Positions 1-10,041 of a stretch of DNA of 64,000 bases are shown here, in pieces; positions within the stretch are counted from its first letter, which is position 1; each line of letters starts with the position of its first letter. Origin of the DNA: Mycobacterium parascrofulaceum ATCC BAA-614 (lineage in GTDB: Bacteria; Actinomycetota; Actinomycetes; Mycobacteriales; Mycobacteriaceae); NCBI RefSeq assembly GCF_000164135.1, contig NZ_GG770554.1, positions 1,078,441 through 1,142,440 of the forward strand, read 5' to 3'. The position numbers and the translations under genes are program-made. Under the pieces are notes generated by a model that searched no databases, was not told the DNA's origin, and saw only the letters and a list, made by a program, of their open reading frames with translations.

Positions 1-7
1 CTCGCCC

Positions 8-29
8 TGAGTTAATGAGCATTAACTCA
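8..29. promoter_or_regulatory. Perfect palindrome, candidate BkaR (TetR-family) operator for the leucine-catabolism operon
   Basis: The 10-base arms TGAGTTAATG and CATTAACTCA flank a 2-base centre. The element ends 37 bases before the scoA start codon, where an operator would block the promoter. In M. tuberculosis the TetR-family repressor BkaR (Rv2506) controls the orthologous operon. Assigning this palindrome to BkaR is an inference from position and symmetry, because the regulator gene lies outside the window. Confidence 0.6.
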
Positions 30-66
30 AAACGCCCCGCCCGACGGCAAGGAGGCTGCTGCGGCG

Positions 67-810
67 ATGGACAAGGTGGTGGCGACGGCCGCCGAGGCGA
101 TTGCCGACATAACCGACGGGTCATCCCTGGCGGTCGGGGGTTTCGGGTTCTGCGGCATCCCCGAGGCGTTGATCGCCGCACTCGTGAACACCGGGGTCCG
201 TGACTTGGAAACCGTCTCCAACAATTGCGGGGGGAACGGTGTCGGGCTGGTTCACCTCCTGGAACACAAGCGAATTCGCCGCGCCGTCGCCTCCTACGTT
301 GGCGACAACAAGGAATTCGCCCGCCAGTTTCTCGCCGGTGAGCTCGAAGTCGAGCTCACGCCGCAGGGCACTTTGGCGGAGCGGCTGCGCGCCGGCGGGA
401 TGGGGATCCCGGCGTTCTACACCCCGGCGGGGGTCGGGACCGCCGTCGCCAACGGTGGGCTCCCGTGGCGCTACGACGCCTCGGGCGCGGTGGCCGTCGT
501 GTCACCGCCGAAGGAGACCCGTGATTTCGACGGCGTCACCTACGTGCTGGAACGGGCGATCCGCACGGACTTCGCGCTCGTGCACGCGTGGAAGGGCGAC
601 CGGCATGGCAACCTCGTCTATCGCCGGGCCGCCGCCAACTTCAACCCGGACTGCGCGCAAGCCGGCCGGGTCACCATCGCCGAGGTGGAGCACCTCGTCG
701 AGCCGGGCGAGATCGACCCCGCCGCGGTGCACACCCCGGGCGTCTTCGTGCAACGGGTCGTGCATGCGCCCGACCCGGTCAAGCCCATCGAGAAGGTGAC
801 GGTCAGCTGA
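67..810 (+). CDS. scoA: 3-ketoacid (succinyl-type) CoA-transferase subunit A
   Basis: This is the alpha subunit of a family I CoA transferase of 247 residues, matching the usual length of about 248. The glycine-rich CoA-binding stretch [10 protein letters not shown] lies at residues 24-33. With ScoB it moves CoA between acyl-CoA and a keto acid such as acetoacetate, the end product of leucine breakdown; in M. tuberculosis this pair has also been linked to itaconate activation. A GGAGG stands at 50-54, 12 bases before the ATG, which is long spacing but no closer start is available. It is the first gene of the operon. Confidence 0.93.
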   Translation: MDKVVATAAEAIADITDGSSLAVGGFGFCGIPEALIAALVNTGVRDLETVSNNCGGNGVGLVHLLEHKRIRRAVASYVGDNKEFARQFLAGELEVELTPQGTLAERLRAGGMGIPAFYTPAGVGTAVANGGLPWRYDASGAVAVVSPPKETRDFDGVTYVLERAIRTDFALVHAWKGDRHGNLVYRRAAANFNPDCAQAGRVTIAEVEHLVEPGEIDPAAVHTPGVFVQRVVHAPDPVKPIEKVTVS

Positions 811-883
811 TGCGCGCCACGACGATGCGAAACGAAGTGATGAGGTGGGGGCCCCACCCGCTTGCGGGGGAGAGTTGCGCCTG

Positions 884-1534
884 ATGGCGTGGAGCAGAGA
901 CGGTTTGGCCGCCCGGGTCGCCGCCGAGTTCGAGGACGGCCAGTACGTCAACCTCGGCATCGGGATGCCCACGCTCGTCCCCAACCACATCCCGGCCGGC
1001 GTCACCGTGGTCGTGCATTCGGAGAACGGAATCCTGGGCGTGGGACCGTATCCCCGGCCCGGGGGGGTCGACGCCGATCTGATCAACGCGGGCAAGGAGA
1101 CGGTCACCACGATGCCGGGGGCGGCCTTCTTCAGCTCCTCGACCTCCTTCGGGATCATCCGTGGCGGACACCTCGACGTCGCCGTGTTGGGGGCGATGCA
1201 GGTCTCGGCCGCCGGCGACCTCGCCAACTGGGTGATTCCCGGCAAGCTGGTGAAGGGCATGGGCGGTGCGATGGACCTGGTCCACGGCGCCCGCAAGGTG
1301 ATCGCAATGATGGAACACACCGCGCGCGATGGCAGCCCGAAAATCGTTGCGCAATGCTCGCTTCCGCTCACCGGCGCGGGGTGTGTCGACCGCATCATCA
1401 CCGACCTGGCCGTCATCGACGTTCACGACGATGGTTTGCACTTGGTCGAGACCGCCCCCGGCGTCTCGGTCGACGAGGTTCGCGACAAGACCGAACCGCC
1501 GCTTGCGCCGGCGACAACCGGGAGGCATTCGTGA
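884..1534 (+). CDS. scoB: 3-ketoacid (succinyl-type) CoA-transferase subunit B
   Basis: This beta subunit of the family I CoA transferase has 216 residues. Its catalytic glutamate is E47 in the motif SENGILG; in this family that Glu forms the acyl-CoA intermediate. I chose the ATG at 884, giving [12 protein letters not shown], over an in-frame GTG at 845 because the intervening residues do not resemble the family and the length then fits. The gap to scoA is 73 bases. Its stop overlaps the GTG start of accD1 (GTGA), so translation is probably coupled. Confidence 0.92.
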   Translation: MAWSRDGLAARVAAEFEDGQYVNLGIGMPTLVPNHIPAGVTVVVHSENGILGVGPYPRPGGVDADLINAGKETVTTMPGAAFFSSSTSFGIIRGGHLDVAVLGAMQVSAAGDLANWVIPGKLVKGMGGAMDLVHGARKVIAMMEHTARDGSPKIVAQCSLPLTGAGCVDRIITDLAVIDVHDDGLHLVETAPGVSVDEVRDKTEPPLAPATTGRHS

Positions 1535-3117
1535 ATTCATCCCTGATGACCGCGCCGTCGTTCGCCGACGAGCACCGCCGGCTGGTAGCCGAGTTGAACG
1601 CCAAGCTGGCCGCCGCGGCGCTGGGCGGCAACGAACGCGCGCGCGAACGCCACGTCAGCCGCGGCAAGCTGCTGCCGCGCGAGCGGGTGGATCGGCTGCT
1701 CGACCCCGGCAGTCCGTTCCTGGAGCTCGCCCCGCTGGCCGCCAACGGCATGTACGACGACGAGTCCCCGGGGGCCGGGATCATCACCGGGATCGGCCGG
1801 GTGTCCGGGCGCGAGTGCGTGGTCGTCGCCAACGACGCCACCGTCAAGGGCGGCACCTACTACCCGATGACCGTCAAGAAGCACCTGCGCGCACAGGAAG
1901 TCGCCCTGCAGAATCGCCTGCCCTGCATCTATCTGGTGGACTCCGGCGGCGCCTTCCTGCCGCGTCAGGACGAGGTGTTTCCCGACCGCGAGCATTTCGG
2001 CCGGATTTTCTACAACCAGGCGACCATGAGCGCCAGGGAGATTCCTCAGGTGGCCGCCGTTCTCGGTTCCTGCACGGCGGGCGGCGCCTACGTGCCGGCC
2101 ATGAGCGACGAGGCCGTCATCGTGCGCGAGCAGGGCACGATCTTCCTCGGCGGCCCGCCGCTGGTGAAGGCGGCCACCGGCGAGATCGTCACGGCCGAGG
2201 ACCTCGGCGGCGGTGACCTGCACTCCAAGGTCTCCGGTGTCACCGACCACCTCGCCGACGACGACGAGCACGCGCTGCGCATCGTGCGCGCCATCGCGGC
2301 CACCTTCGGCCCGCGCGAGCCCAGCCAGTGGGACGTGTTGCCCACGGTCGAGCCCAACCACCCGCAGAGCGAGCTCTACGATGTGGTGCCGCCCGATCCG
2401 CGGGTACCCTACGACGTGCACGACGTCGTCGTGCGCTTGGTCGACGGCGGCGAATTCAGCGAGTTCAAGGCCAATTACGGCAAGACGCTGGTGACCGCCT
2501 TCGCCCGCATCCACGGCCACCCGGTCGGGATCGTCGCCAACAACGGCGTCCTGTTCAGCGAATCCGCTTTGAAGGGCGCCCATTTCATCGAGCTCTGCGA
2601 CAAGCGCAAGATTCCGCTGCTGTTTCTGCAGAACATCGCCGGGTTCATGGTCGGTCGCGATTACGAGGCCGGCGGCATCGCCAAGCATGGCGCCAAGATG
2701 GTGACCGCCGTGGCCTGTGCCCGGGTGCCCAAGCTGACGGTGGTGATCGGCGGATCCTATGGGGCCGGCAACTATTCGATGTGCGGGCGGGCGTACTCGC
2801 CGCGCTTCCTGTGGATGTGGCCGAATGCGCGGATCTCGGTCATGGGCGGCGAGCAGGCGGCCTCGGTGCTGGCCACGGTGCGCGGCGAGCAGCTCGCCGC
2901 GGCCGGCAAACCGTGGCCGCCCGACGAAGAGGAGGCGTTCAAGGCGCCCATCCGCGCGCAATACGAGGACCAGGGCAACCCGTACTATTCGACCGCGCGG
3001 CTGTGGGACGACGGCATCATCGATCCGGCCGACACCAGAACGGTTGTCGGGCTGGCCCTTTCGGTGTGTGCCCACGCCCCGCTGGAATCGGTCTCCTACG
3101 GCGTCTTCCGGATGTGA
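1531..3117 (+). CDS. accD1: Acyl-CoA carboxylase beta (carboxyltransferase) subunit AccD1
   Basis: This 528-residue carboxyltransferase subunit pairs with AccA1. The M. tuberculosis AccA1-AccD1 complex is a methylcrotonyl-CoA carboxylase in leucine degradation. Both crotonase-fold halves are present, including the oxyanion-type motifs [16 protein letters not shown] in the N-half and [16 protein letters not shown] in the C-half. The GTG start overlaps the scoB stop; an alternative ATG lies 15 bases downstream. The stop overlaps the ATG of accA1 by one base. Confidence 0.94.
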   Translation: MNSSLMTAPSFADEHRRLVAELNAKLAAAALGGNERARERHVSRGKLLPRERVDRLLDPGSPFLELAPLAANGMYDDESPGAGIITGIGRVSGRECVVVANDATVKGGTYYPMTVKKHLRAQEVALQNRLPCIYLVDSGGAFLPRQDEVFPDREHFGRIFYNQATMSAREIPQVAAVLGSCTAGGAYVPAMSDEAVIVREQGTIFLGGPPLVKAATGEIVTAEDLGGGDLHSKVSGVTDHLADDDEHALRIVRAIAATFGPREPSQWDVLPTVEPNHPQSELYDVVPPDPRVPYDVHDVVVRLVDGGEFSEFKANYGKTLVTAFARIHGHPVGIVANNGVLFSESALKGAHFIELCDKRKIPLLFLQNIAGFMVGRDYEAGGIAKHGAKMVTAVACARVPKLTVVIGGSYGAGNYSMCGRAYSPRFLWMWPNARISVMGGEQAASVLATVRGEQLAAAGKPWPPDEEEAFKAPIRAQYEDQGNPYYSTARLWDDGIIDPADTRTVVGLALSVCAHAPLESVSYGVFRM

Positions 3118-5129
3118 TGACCATGTTCGAGACCGTATTGGTGGCCAACCGCGGCGAGATCGCGGTCCGGGTGATGCGCACCCTGCGCAGGCTGCGCATC
3201 CGGTCGGTCGCGGTGTACAGCGACCCCGACGCCAACGCCCATCACGTCCTGGAGGCAGACACCGCCGTGCGCCTCGGCCCCGCCGCGGCCCGCGAGAGCT
3301 ACCTGGACATCGGCAAAGTACTCGATGCGGCGGCCCGCACCGGAGCCCAGGCGATCCATCCGGGCTACGGATTCCTCTCCGAGAACGCCGAATTCGCCGC
3401 GGCCTGCGAGCGCGCCGGCGTGGCGTTCCTGGGCCCGTCGGCGCGGGCGATCCAGGTGATGGGAGACAAGATCACCGCCAAGAACGCCGTCGCCGCCTTC
3501 GACGTGCCGGTGGTGCCCGGGGTGGCCAAGCCGGGACTGAGCGACGACGAACTGGTTGCGGCCGCCGACGAGGTCGGATATCCGGTGTTGATCAAGCCGT
3601 CCGCGGGTGGCGGCGGCAAGGGCATGCGCCTGGTGGATGACCCGAGCCGGCTGCGCGACGCCCTGCTGAGCGCCCGGCGCGAGGCCGCCTCGTCGTTCGG
3701 CGACGACACCCTGTTCCTCGAACGGTTCGTGTTGCGTCCCAGGCACATCGAAGTGCAAGTGCTCGCCGACACCCACGGCAACGTGGTGCATCTCGGCGAG
3801 CGCGAGTGCAGCCTGCAGCGGCGGCACCAGAAGGTGATCGAGGAGGCGCCCTCGCCGTTGCTCGACCCGCAGACGCGCGCCCGCATCGGTGCGGCCGCGT
3901 GCAACACCGCCCGCAGCGTCGATTACGTCGGCGCGGGCACGGTGGAGTTCATCGTCTCCGCGGACCGGCCGGACGAATTCTTCTTCATGGAGATGAACAC
4001 GCGGTTACAGGTGGAACATCCGGTCACCGAGGCGGTCACCGGCCTGGACCTGGTGGAGTGGCAGCTCCGCGTGGCCGCCGGAGAGAAACTGGGCTTCGCG
4101 CAGGACGACGTGGAACTGCACGGCCACGCGATCGAGGCGCGGGTGTACGCCGAGGACCCCGCGCGCGGATTCCTGCCCACCGGCGGCCTCGTCCTGCGGG
4201 TGGCCGAACCCGCCGGCGCCGGTGTGCGGGTCGACTCGTCGCTGCTGGCGGGCACGCTGGTCGGCAGCGATTACGACCCGATGTTGAGCAAGGTGATCGC
4301 GCACGGCGAGGACCGCGCCGAGGCGCTGGCGAAACTCGACGAAGCGCTGGCACACACCGCAATACTCGGCGTGCAGAACAACATCGAATTCCTCCGGTTC
4401 CTGCTGGCCGACGAGCGAGTGCAAGCCGGTGACCTCGACACGGCGCTCCTCGACGAGCGGGTGGCGGACTTCGCGCCGCTGCCCGCGCCCGACGACGTGC
4501 TCGCCGCCGGGGGCCTCTACCGCCAATGGGCCCTGGGCCGCCGGGCCGCGGGCAACCCCTGGGCGGTGCCCACCGGATGGCGGGTCGGGGGGGCGCCCGC
4601 ACCGGTGCGAACCGAGATGCAGACCCCCCTGCGCAGCGAGACCGTATCGGTGTGGGGACCGCCGGACGCCGCCCGCGTACAGGTCGGCACGGGCGAGATC
4701 CAGACCGCGAGTGTGCAAGTCGACGGTGCCCGCATGGATGCCACGCTGGACGGGGTGCGCCGCGAATACCTATGGGCGGAAGCCGACCGCCACCTGTGGA
4801 TCGCCGACGACCGGGGAGCCTGGCACCTGCGCGAGGCCGAGGAGCACAAGATCCAGCGCGCGGCCGGCGCTCAGCAGGCCGAGATCCTCAGCCCCATGCC
4901 CGGCAGCGTGATCGCCGTCCAGGCCGCCGCCGGCGCCGAGGTATCCGAGGGTGACGTGGTCGTGGTCGTGGAGGCGATGAAGATGGAACATTCGCTCTCC
5001 GCACCGATTTCGGGACGAGTGGAGCTCTTGGTGTCCGTCGGCGATCAGGTCACGGTCGACCAGGTGCTGGCCCGGCTGGTGCCCGAAGAGCCTGACGCAG
5101 AAGCAGATTCGAGTAAGGACGAGACATGA
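3117..5129 (+). CDS. accA1: Biotin carboxylase / biotin carboxyl carrier subunit AccA1
   Basis: This 670-residue alpha subunit has an N-terminal biotin carboxylase with the ATP-grasp glycine loop GGGGKGMR and the motif [17 protein letters not shown]. The C-terminal biotinyl domain carries the EAMKMEHS motif with biotinylated lysine K622. It carboxylates biotin, which AccD1 uses on methylcrotonyl-CoA. The start is the ATG at 3117, overlapping the accD1 stop; another ATG lies two codons later. It overlaps fadE19 by 4 bases. Confidence 0.94.
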   Translation: MTMFETVLVANRGEIAVRVMRTLRRLRIRSVAVYSDPDANAHHVLEADTAVRLGPAAARESYLDIGKVLDAAARTGAQAIHPGYGFLSENAEFAAACERAGVAFLGPSARAIQVMGDKITAKNAVAAFDVPVVPGVAKPGLSDDELVAAADEVGYPVLIKPSAGGGGKGMRLVDDPSRLRDALLSARREAASSFGDDTLFLERFVLRPRHIEVQVLADTHGNVVHLGERECSLQRRHQKVIEEAPSPLLDPQTRARIGAAACNTARSVDYVGAGTVEFIVSADRPDEFFFMEMNTRLQVEHPVTEAVTGLDLVEWQLRVAAGEKLGFAQDDVELHGHAIEARVYAEDPARGFLPTGGLVLRVAEPAGAGVRVDSSLLAGTLVGSDYDPMLSKVIAHGEDRAEALAKLDEALAHTAILGVQNNIEFLRFLLADERVQAGDLDTALLDERVADFAPLPAPDDVLAAGGLYRQWALGRRAAGNPWAVPTGWRVGGAPAPVRTEMQTPLRSETVSVWGPPDAARVQVGTGEIQTASVQVDGARMDATLDGVRREYLWAEADRHLWIADDRGAWHLREAEEHKIQRAAGAQQAEILSPMPGSVIAVQAAAGAEVSEGDVVVVVEAMKMEHSLSAPISGRVELLVSVGDQVTVDQVLARLVPEEPDAEADSSKDET

Positions 5130-6289
5130 CGACATCCATCACCGCGGGAACGCTACCCAAGGAATACCAGGACCTCCGCGACACGGTGGCCGAGTTCGCG
5201 CGCACCGTGGTCGCGCCGGTATCGGCCAAACACGACGAAGAACACAGCTTCCCGTACGAAGTCGTCGCCAAGATGGGCGAGATGGGGCTGTTCGGCCTGC
5301 CGTTCCCGGAGGAGCACGGCGGCATGGGCGGCGACTACTTCGCGCTGTCCCTGGCGCTCGAGGAACTCGGCAAGGTCGACCAGTCGGTGGCGATCACGCT
5401 GGAGGCCGGCGTCAGCCTGGGCGCCATGCCGATCTACCGCTTCGGTTCCGAGGAACAGAAAGCCAAGTGGCTGCCCGACCTGACCGCCGGCCGGGCCCTG
5501 GCCGGTTTCGGGCTCACCGAGCCGGGCGCCGGGTCCGACGCGGGCGCCACCCGGACCACGGCCCGGCTCGACAACGGCGAGTGGGTGATCAACGGCAGCA
5601 AGCAGTTCATCACCAACTCCGGCACCGACATCACGAAGCTGGTCACCGTCACCGCGGTCACCGGCACGGTCGGCGACAAGAAGGAGATCTCGACGATCAT
5701 CGTGCCCAACGGCACACCGGGATTCACCGTCGAGCCGGTCTACAGCAAGGTCGGCTGGAACGCCTCGGACACCCACCCGCTGAGCTTCGCCGACGCCCGC
5801 GTCCCGGAGGAGCACCTGCTGGGGCCCCGCGGCACCGGCTATGCGAACTTCCTGTCGATCCTCGACGAGGGCCGCATCGCGATCGCCGCGCTGGCGACCG
5901 GCGCCGCGCAGGGCTGCGTCGACGAGAGCGTCAAGTACGCGAAGGAACGGCAGTCGTTCGGTCAGCCGATCGGCTCCTACCAGGCGATCAGCTTCAAGAT
6001 CGCGCGGATGGAGGCGCGCGCACACGTCGCGCGCACCGCCTACTACGATGCGGCCGCAAAGATGTTGGCCGACAAGCCGTTCAAGAAGGAGGCCGCCATC
6101 GCGAAGATGATCGCGTCGGAAGCGGCCATGGACAACGCGCGTGACGCCACCCAGATCCACGGCGGGTACGGCTTCATGAACGAGTACCCTGTGGCCCGGC
6201 ACTACCGCGACAGCAAGATCCTGGAGATCGGTGAGGGGACCACCGAGGTCCAGCTGATGCTCATCGCGCGATCACTGGGGCTGTCATGA
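5126..6289 (+). CDS. fadE19: Acyl-CoA dehydrogenase FadE19 (isovaleryl-CoA dehydrogenase type)
   Basis: This 387-residue acyl-CoA dehydrogenase has the FAD-binding signature [14 protein letters not shown], the C-terminal signature [20 protein letters not shown] and the EGTTEVQ segment holding the family's catalytic glutamate. Its position between the methylcrotonyl-CoA carboxylase and the hydratase fits oxidation of isovaleryl-CoA to methylcrotonyl-CoA. The ATG overlaps the accA1 stop (ATGA). Substrate specificity is inferred from context. Confidence 0.92.
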   Translation: MTTSITAGTLPKEYQDLRDTVAEFARTVVAPVSAKHDEEHSFPYEVVAKMGEMGLFGLPFPEEHGGMGGDYFALSLALEELGKVDQSVAITLEAGVSLGAMPIYRFGSEEQKAKWLPDLTAGRALAGFGLTEPGAGSDAGATRTTARLDNGEWVINGSKQFITNSGTDITKLVTVTAVTGTVGDKKEISTIIVPNGTPGFTVEPVYSKVGWNASDTHPLSFADARVPEEHLLGPRGTGYANFLSILDEGRIAIAALATGAAQGCVDESVKYAKERQSFGQPIGSYQAISFKIARMEARAHVARTAYYDAAAKMLADKPFKKEAAIAKMIASEAAMDNARDATQIHGGYGFMNEYPVARHYRDSKILEIGEGTTEVQLMLIARSLGLS

Positions 6290-6334
6290 GCCGCGCCGCG
6301 ACAACGCAGAGTGAATCGATGAGGAGTGGCGCCC

Positions 6335-6832
6335 GTGGCTGAAGACAAATCGGTTGTCCAGCGCGGCCTGTGGTTCGAGGAGTTCGAGATCGGCACGACC
6401 TATCTGCACCGGCCGGGCCGCACCATCACCGAGGCCGACAACGTCTTGTTCACCACGCTGACGATGAACACCCAGTCGCTGCACCTGGACGCGGCGTGGG
6501 CCGCCGAACAGCCGGGCTTTCGGGGTGAGCGGTTGGTCAACTCGATGTTCACCCTGTCCACGCTGGTCGGGCTATCGGTCTCGCAGCTGACGCTGGGCAC
6601 CATCGTCGCCAACCTGGGCTTCTCCGAGGTCTCGTTCCCCAAGCCGGTGTTCCACGGCGACACCCTCTACGCGGAGACGGTGTGCACCGCCAAGCGCGAG
6701 TCGAAGAGCAGGCCGGGCGAAGGGATCGTCACCCTCGGGCACACCGGCCGCAACCAGCACGGCGAGATCGTGGCCCGGGCCGTGCGCACGACTCTGGTCC
6801 AGAAGCGCCCCAGCGACCAGGAGGCCAAGTGA
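6335..6832 (+). CDS. MaoC-like hydratase (Rv2499c family)
   Basis: This 165-residue single hot-dog MaoC protein reads [20 protein letters not shown] near its N-terminus, the region holding the family's Asp/His-type active site. Context fits hydration of methylglutaconyl-CoA, or itaconyl-CoA in itaconate breakdown, just before the lyase step. I chose the GTG at 6335 because GAGGAG at 6321-6326 stands 8 bases before it. The in-frame GTG at 6326 would overlap that ribosome site. The gene overlaps citE by 4 bases. Confidence 0.88.
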   Translation: MAEDKSVVQRGLWFEEFEIGTTYLHRPGRTITEADNVLFTTLTMNTQSLHLDAAWAAEQPGFRGERLVNSMFTLSTLVGLSVSQLTLGTIVANLGFSEVSFPKPVFHGDTLYAETVCTAKRESKSRPGEGIVTLGHTGRNQHGEIVARAVRTTLVQKRPSDQEAK

Positions 6833-7650
6833 ACTTGCACACCGCCGGCCCGGGTTGGTTGTTCTGCCCGGCCGACCGTCCCGAGCGTTTCGCGAAGGCC
6901 GCCGCCGCGGCAGACGTGGTGATCCTCGACCTCGAGGACGGCGTGGCCGAAGCCGACAAGCCCGCGGCGCGCAAGGCGTTACGGGAAACCCCGCTGGATC
7001 CCGCGCGCACCGTGGTGCGCGTGAACGCGGCCGATACCGAGGAGCACGGCCGCGACCTGGATGCCCTGGCCGACACGGCCTACACCACGGTGATGCTGTC
7101 CAAGACCGAATCGGCCGCCCAGGTGTCCGCGCTGGCGCCGCGCGACGTCATCGCGCTGATCGAGACGCCCCGCGGCGCCGTCTTCGCCACCGAGATCGCC
7201 GCCGCCGACGGGACCGTCGCGATGATGTGGGGCGCCGAGGACCTGGTCGCCAGCCTCGGCGGTAGCTCCAGCCGCCTGGCCGACGGCACCTACCGCGACG
7301 TCGCCCGCCATGTGCGCTCGACGGTGCTGCTGGCGGCGTCCACGTTCGGCCGGATCGCGCTCGACGCGGTGCATCTGGACATCCGCGACATCGAAGGTCT
7401 GCGGGCGGAAGCCTACGACGCGATCGCGGTGGGTTTCCACGGGACCGTCTGCATCCACCCCACCCAGATCCCCGTCGTGCGCGACGCCTACCGCCCCAGC
7501 GACGAGAAAGTCGACTGGGCGCGAAGGGTATTGGCCGCCGCCCGCACGGAGCGCGGCGTTTTCGCGTTCGAGGGACAGATGGTGGATTCCCCGGTCCTCA
7601 AGCACGCGGAGATGCTGGTGCGCAGGGCGGGGCAGTCCGCGGACGGATGA
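6829..7650 (+). CDS. citE: CitE-like beta-hydroxyacyl-CoA lyase
   Basis: This 273-residue HpcH/HpaI-type TIM-barrel lyase matches the length of M. tuberculosis Rv2498c. That protein cleaves (R)-3-hydroxy-3-methylglutaryl-CoA in leucine catabolism and citramalyl-CoA in itaconate breakdown. Visible motifs are the acidic metal region [16 protein letters not shown], the ALIETPRGA strand and MMWGAEDL. No citD or citF is present, so it is not part of a citrate lyase complex. The GTG start overlaps the MaoC stop (GTGA). It ends the first operon segment, 243 bases before bkdA. Confidence 0.92.
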   Translation: MNLHTAGPGWLFCPADRPERFAKAAAAADVVILDLEDGVAEADKPAARKALRETPLDPARTVVRVNAADTEEHGRDLDALADTAYTTVMLSKTESAAQVSALAPRDVIALIETPRGAVFATEIAAADGTVAMMWGAEDLVASLGGSSSRLADGTYRDVARHVRSTVLLAASTFGRIALDAVHLDIRDIEGLRAEAYDAIAVGFHGTVCIHPTQIPVVRDAYRPSDEKVDWARRVLAAARTERGVFAFEGQMVDSPVLKHAEMLVRRAGQSADG

Positions 7651-7682
7651 CATCCGCGGAAGCGATATCACCCGCGATATCG
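7636..7682. promoter_or_regulatory. Cluster of dyads between citE and bkdA
   Basis: The 8-base palindrome TCCGCGGA occurs twice (7636-7643 and 7653-7660). It is followed by the perfect inverted repeat CGATATC / GATATCG (7663-7669 and 7676-7682). The elements straddle the citE stop and lie 84-130 bases before a -10-like hexamer. They could bind a regulator of the bkd genes or act as an RNA structure; neither is shown. Confidence 0.35.
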
Positions 7683-7765
7683 AAATCGGGCGGCGCCTGG
7701 GGTTTGCTCGAACAGCTGTGGGCGCGACACGTTCGCGATCACCGCGGTCTCTTCGCATCTGAGCG

Positions 7766-7771
7766 CATAAT
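7766..7771 (+). promoter_or_regulatory. Candidate -10 box of an internal promoter for bkdABC
   Basis: CATAAT matches the TATAAT consensus at five of six positions, unusual in this GC-rich DNA. No convincing -35 hexamer was found 16-18 bases upstream. Transcription would start near 7778 and give a 5' leader of about 115 bases that includes a small reading frame. Confidence 0.4.
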
Positions 7772-7807
7772 GGGGATACGCCAGTGTCGCGGCGAGCGGA
7801 GTCTTTC

Positions 7808-7864
7808 GTGAAGCTGGCGATCGACTTCGGCTCGCGGCAGGTCCCGGCTGAGCTCTTGCTGTGA
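7808..7864 (+). CDS. Possible 18-codon leader peptide upstream of bkdA
   Basis: A GTG-initiated frame reads MKLAIDFGSRQVPAELLL and ends 29 bases before the bkdA ATG. GGAG at 7798-7801 lies 6 bases before the GTG, a good ribosome-site spacing. Six of 18 codons are Leu, Ile or Val, with three Leu codons just before the stop, which would suit attenuation of a branched-chain amino-acid gene set. No paired terminator/antiterminator was identified, so it may be a chance frame. Confidence 0.3.
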   Translation: MKLAIDFGSRQVPAELLL

Positions 7865-7893
7865 CCCCTGCGGCACCGAAGTAGGGAGACGGT

Positions 7894-8994
7894 ATGGCGA
7901 AGGTGCCTCAACTGCCGATGACCGTCGACCTCGAGCCGGTGCAACTCGTTGCCGCGGACGGCACGCCGACGCCCGAACACCGCTATGGCCGCGACCTTCG
8001 CGCGGAGACGCTGTGCTGGCTCTACGAGATGATGGTGGTCACCCGCGAGCTGGACACCGAATTCGTCAACCTGAAGCGCCAGGGGGAGTTGGGCCTGTTC
8101 GCGTCGTGCCGCGGTCAGGAAGCCGCCCAGGTGGGCGCGGTGGCGTGTCTGCGCAAGACGGATTGGCTGTTCCCCCAATACCGGGAGCTCGGCGCGTATT
8201 TGGTACGCGGGATCCCACCCGGGCACGTCGGCGCCGTGTGGCGCGGAACCTGGCACGGGGGACTGGAATTCACCAAGAAATGCTGCGCCCCGACGTCGAT
8301 TCCGATCGGCACCCAGGCCCTGCACGCCGTCGGTGCGGCGATGGCCGCGCAACGTCTCGGCGAGGACTCGGTGACGGTGGCCTTCCTCGGTGACGGCGCC
8401 ACCAGCGTGGGCGACGTGCATGAGGCGCTGAACTTCGCGGCCGTGTTCGCCACGCCTTGTGTGTTCTTCGTGCAGAACAACCAGTGGGCCATCTCGGTGC
8501 CCATCCACAAACAGACCAAGGCGCCGTCCATCGCGCACAAGGCGATCGGCTACGGCATGCCCGGGATCCGGGTGGACGGCAACGATGTGCTGGCCTGCTA
8601 CGCCGTGATGGCCGAAGCCGCCGCCCGCGCCCGGGCCGGCGACGGCCCGACCCTGATCGAGGCCGTCACCTACCGGCTGGGCCCGCACACCACCTCCGAC
8701 GATCCCAGCCGCTACCGGACGCAGGAGGAAGTGGACCGCTGGGCGGCGCTCGACCCGATCCCGCGCTACCGCACTTACCTTCAGGCGCAGGGCCTGTGGT
8801 CGGACCGCCTGGAGGACCGCGTCGCGGCCCGCGCGAAGCGGATGCGCGCCGAATTGCGCGACGCCGTCTTCGGCGCCCCCGACTTCGACATCGAGGAGGT
8901 GTTCACCACGGTGTACGCCGAGATGACGCCCGGGCTGCGGGCGCAGCTGCAACAACTGCGGGCCGAACTCGAACGAAGCGATCGGGAGGCCTGA
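7894..8994 (+). CDS. bkdA: Branched-chain 2-oxo acid dehydrogenase E1 alpha subunit
   Basis: This 366-residue E1-alpha (often annotated pdhA) has the thiamine diphosphate motif that starts GDGATSVGDVHEALNF and ends in NNQWAIS, near residues 166-200. It decarboxylates 2-ketoisocaproate and related keto acids and passes the acyl group to BkdC. A GGGAG stands close before the ATG. Its stop directly abuts bkdB. The M. tuberculosis orthologues Rv2497c-Rv2495c act in branched-chain keto acid degradation. Confidence 0.93.
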   Translation: MAKVPQLPMTVDLEPVQLVAADGTPTPEHRYGRDLRAETLCWLYEMMVVTRELDTEFVNLKRQGELGLFASCRGQEAAQVGAVACLRKTDWLFPQYRELGAYLVRGIPPGHVGAVWRGTWHGGLEFTKKCCAPTSIPIGTQALHAVGAAMAAQRLGEDSVTVAFLGDGATSVGDVHEALNFAAVFATPCVFFVQNNQWAISVPIHKQTKAPSIAHKAIGYGMPGIRVDGNDVLACYAVMAEAAARARAGDGPTLIEAVTYRLGPHTTSDDPSRYRTQEEVDRWAALDPIPRYRTYLQAQGLWSDRLEDRVAARAKRMRAELRDAVFGAPDFDIEEVFTTVYAEMTPGLRAQLQQLRAELERSDREA

Positions 8995-10041
8995 ATGACT
9001 CAGCTCGCTGACCGGGCCGCCAGTCCCGACGAAACCCGCACCGCCGCTTCGGAACCGATCGCGCAGCCGCTGACCATGGTCCAGGCGCTCAACCGCGCCC
9101 TGCACGACGCGATGACCGTCGACGAGCGGGTGCTGGTGTTCGGCGAGGACGTCTCGGTCGAGGGCGGGGTGTTCCGGGTAACCGAGGGTCTGGCCGGTAA
9201 GTTCGGTGAACAACGCTGTTTCGACACGCCGCTGGCCGAATCCGCGATCGTCGGGATCGCGGTGGGACTGGCGCTACGCGGATTCGTGCCGGTGCCGGAA
9301 ATCCAGTTCGACGGGTTTTCCTATCCGGCCTTCGATCAAGTGGTCAGCCATCTGGCGAAGTACCGCACCCGCACCCGTGGCGAGATCAACATGCCGGTGA
9401 CGGTGCGGATCCCATCGTTCGGCGGAATCGGTGCGGCCGAACATCATTCGGACTCGACCGAATCGTATTGGGCCCATACCGCCGGCCTGAAGGTGGTCGT
9501 TCCGTCCAACCCCGCGGACGCGTACTGGCTACTCCGTCACGCGATTGCCTGCCCGGACCCGGTGATGTACCTCGAACCCAAGCGGCGCTACCAGGAGCGC
9601 GGCCTGGTCGACACCGGCCGGCCCGAGCCGCCGATCGGGCGGGCGGTGGTGCGCCGGCCCGGCACCGACGTCACCGTCGTCACCTACGGCAGCCTGGTCG
9701 GCACGGCGGTGGGCGCCGCGGAAGATGCCCAGCGGCAACATGACTGGAGCCTGGAGGTCATCGACCTGCGGTCACTGGTGCCGCTGGACTTCGACACCGT
9801 GGCGGCGTCGATTCATCGGACCGGACGCTGTGTGGTGATGCACGAAGGGCCCCGCAGCCTGGGGTATGGCGCCGGATTGGCCGCCCGGATCCAGGAAGAC
9901 ATGTTCTACGAGCTGGAGGCGCCGGTGTTGCGCGCCTGCGGGTTCGACACGCCCTACCCCCCGGCGCGGCTGGAGCGACTGTGGCTACCGGGGCCCGACC
10001 GGTTGCTCGACTGCGTCGAGCGTGCGCTGGGTCAGCCATGA
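8995..10041 (+). CDS. bkdB: Branched-chain 2-oxo acid dehydrogenase E1 beta subunit
   Basis: This 348-residue transketolase-like E1-beta partners BkdA. Recognisable segments are [35 protein letters not shown] and [17 protein letters not shown]. The ATG immediately follows the bkdA stop, and the end overlaps bkdC by 4 bases, consistent with balanced subunit production. Confidence 0.93.
   Translation: MTQLADRAASPDETRTAASEPIAQPLTMVQALNRALHDAMTVDERVLVFGEDVSVEGGVFRVTEGLAGKFGEQRCFDTPLAESAIVGIAVGLALRGFVPVPEIQFDGFSYPAFDQVVSHLAKYRTRTRGEINMPVTVRIPSFGGIGAAEHHSDSTESYWAHTAGLKVVVPSNPADAYWLLRHAIACPDPVMYLEPKRRYQERGLVDTGRPEPPIGRAVVRRPGTDVTVVTYGSLVGTAVGAAEDAQRQHDWSLEVIDLRSLVPLDFDTVAASIHRTGRCVVMHEGPRSLGYGAGLAARIQEDMFYELEAPVLRACGFDTPYPPARLERLWLPGPDRLLDCVERALGQP

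Noticed and set aside
845..883. Longer scoB start at GTG 845
   Set aside because: The extra 13 residues do not resemble the family, and the ATG at 884 gives the expected length.
6979..9213. Long minus-strand open frame opposite citE and bkdA (744 codons)
   Set aside because: It is low-complexity His/Arg/Gly/Asp-rich translation antisense to well-recognised enzymes, with no motif; a GC-bias shadow.
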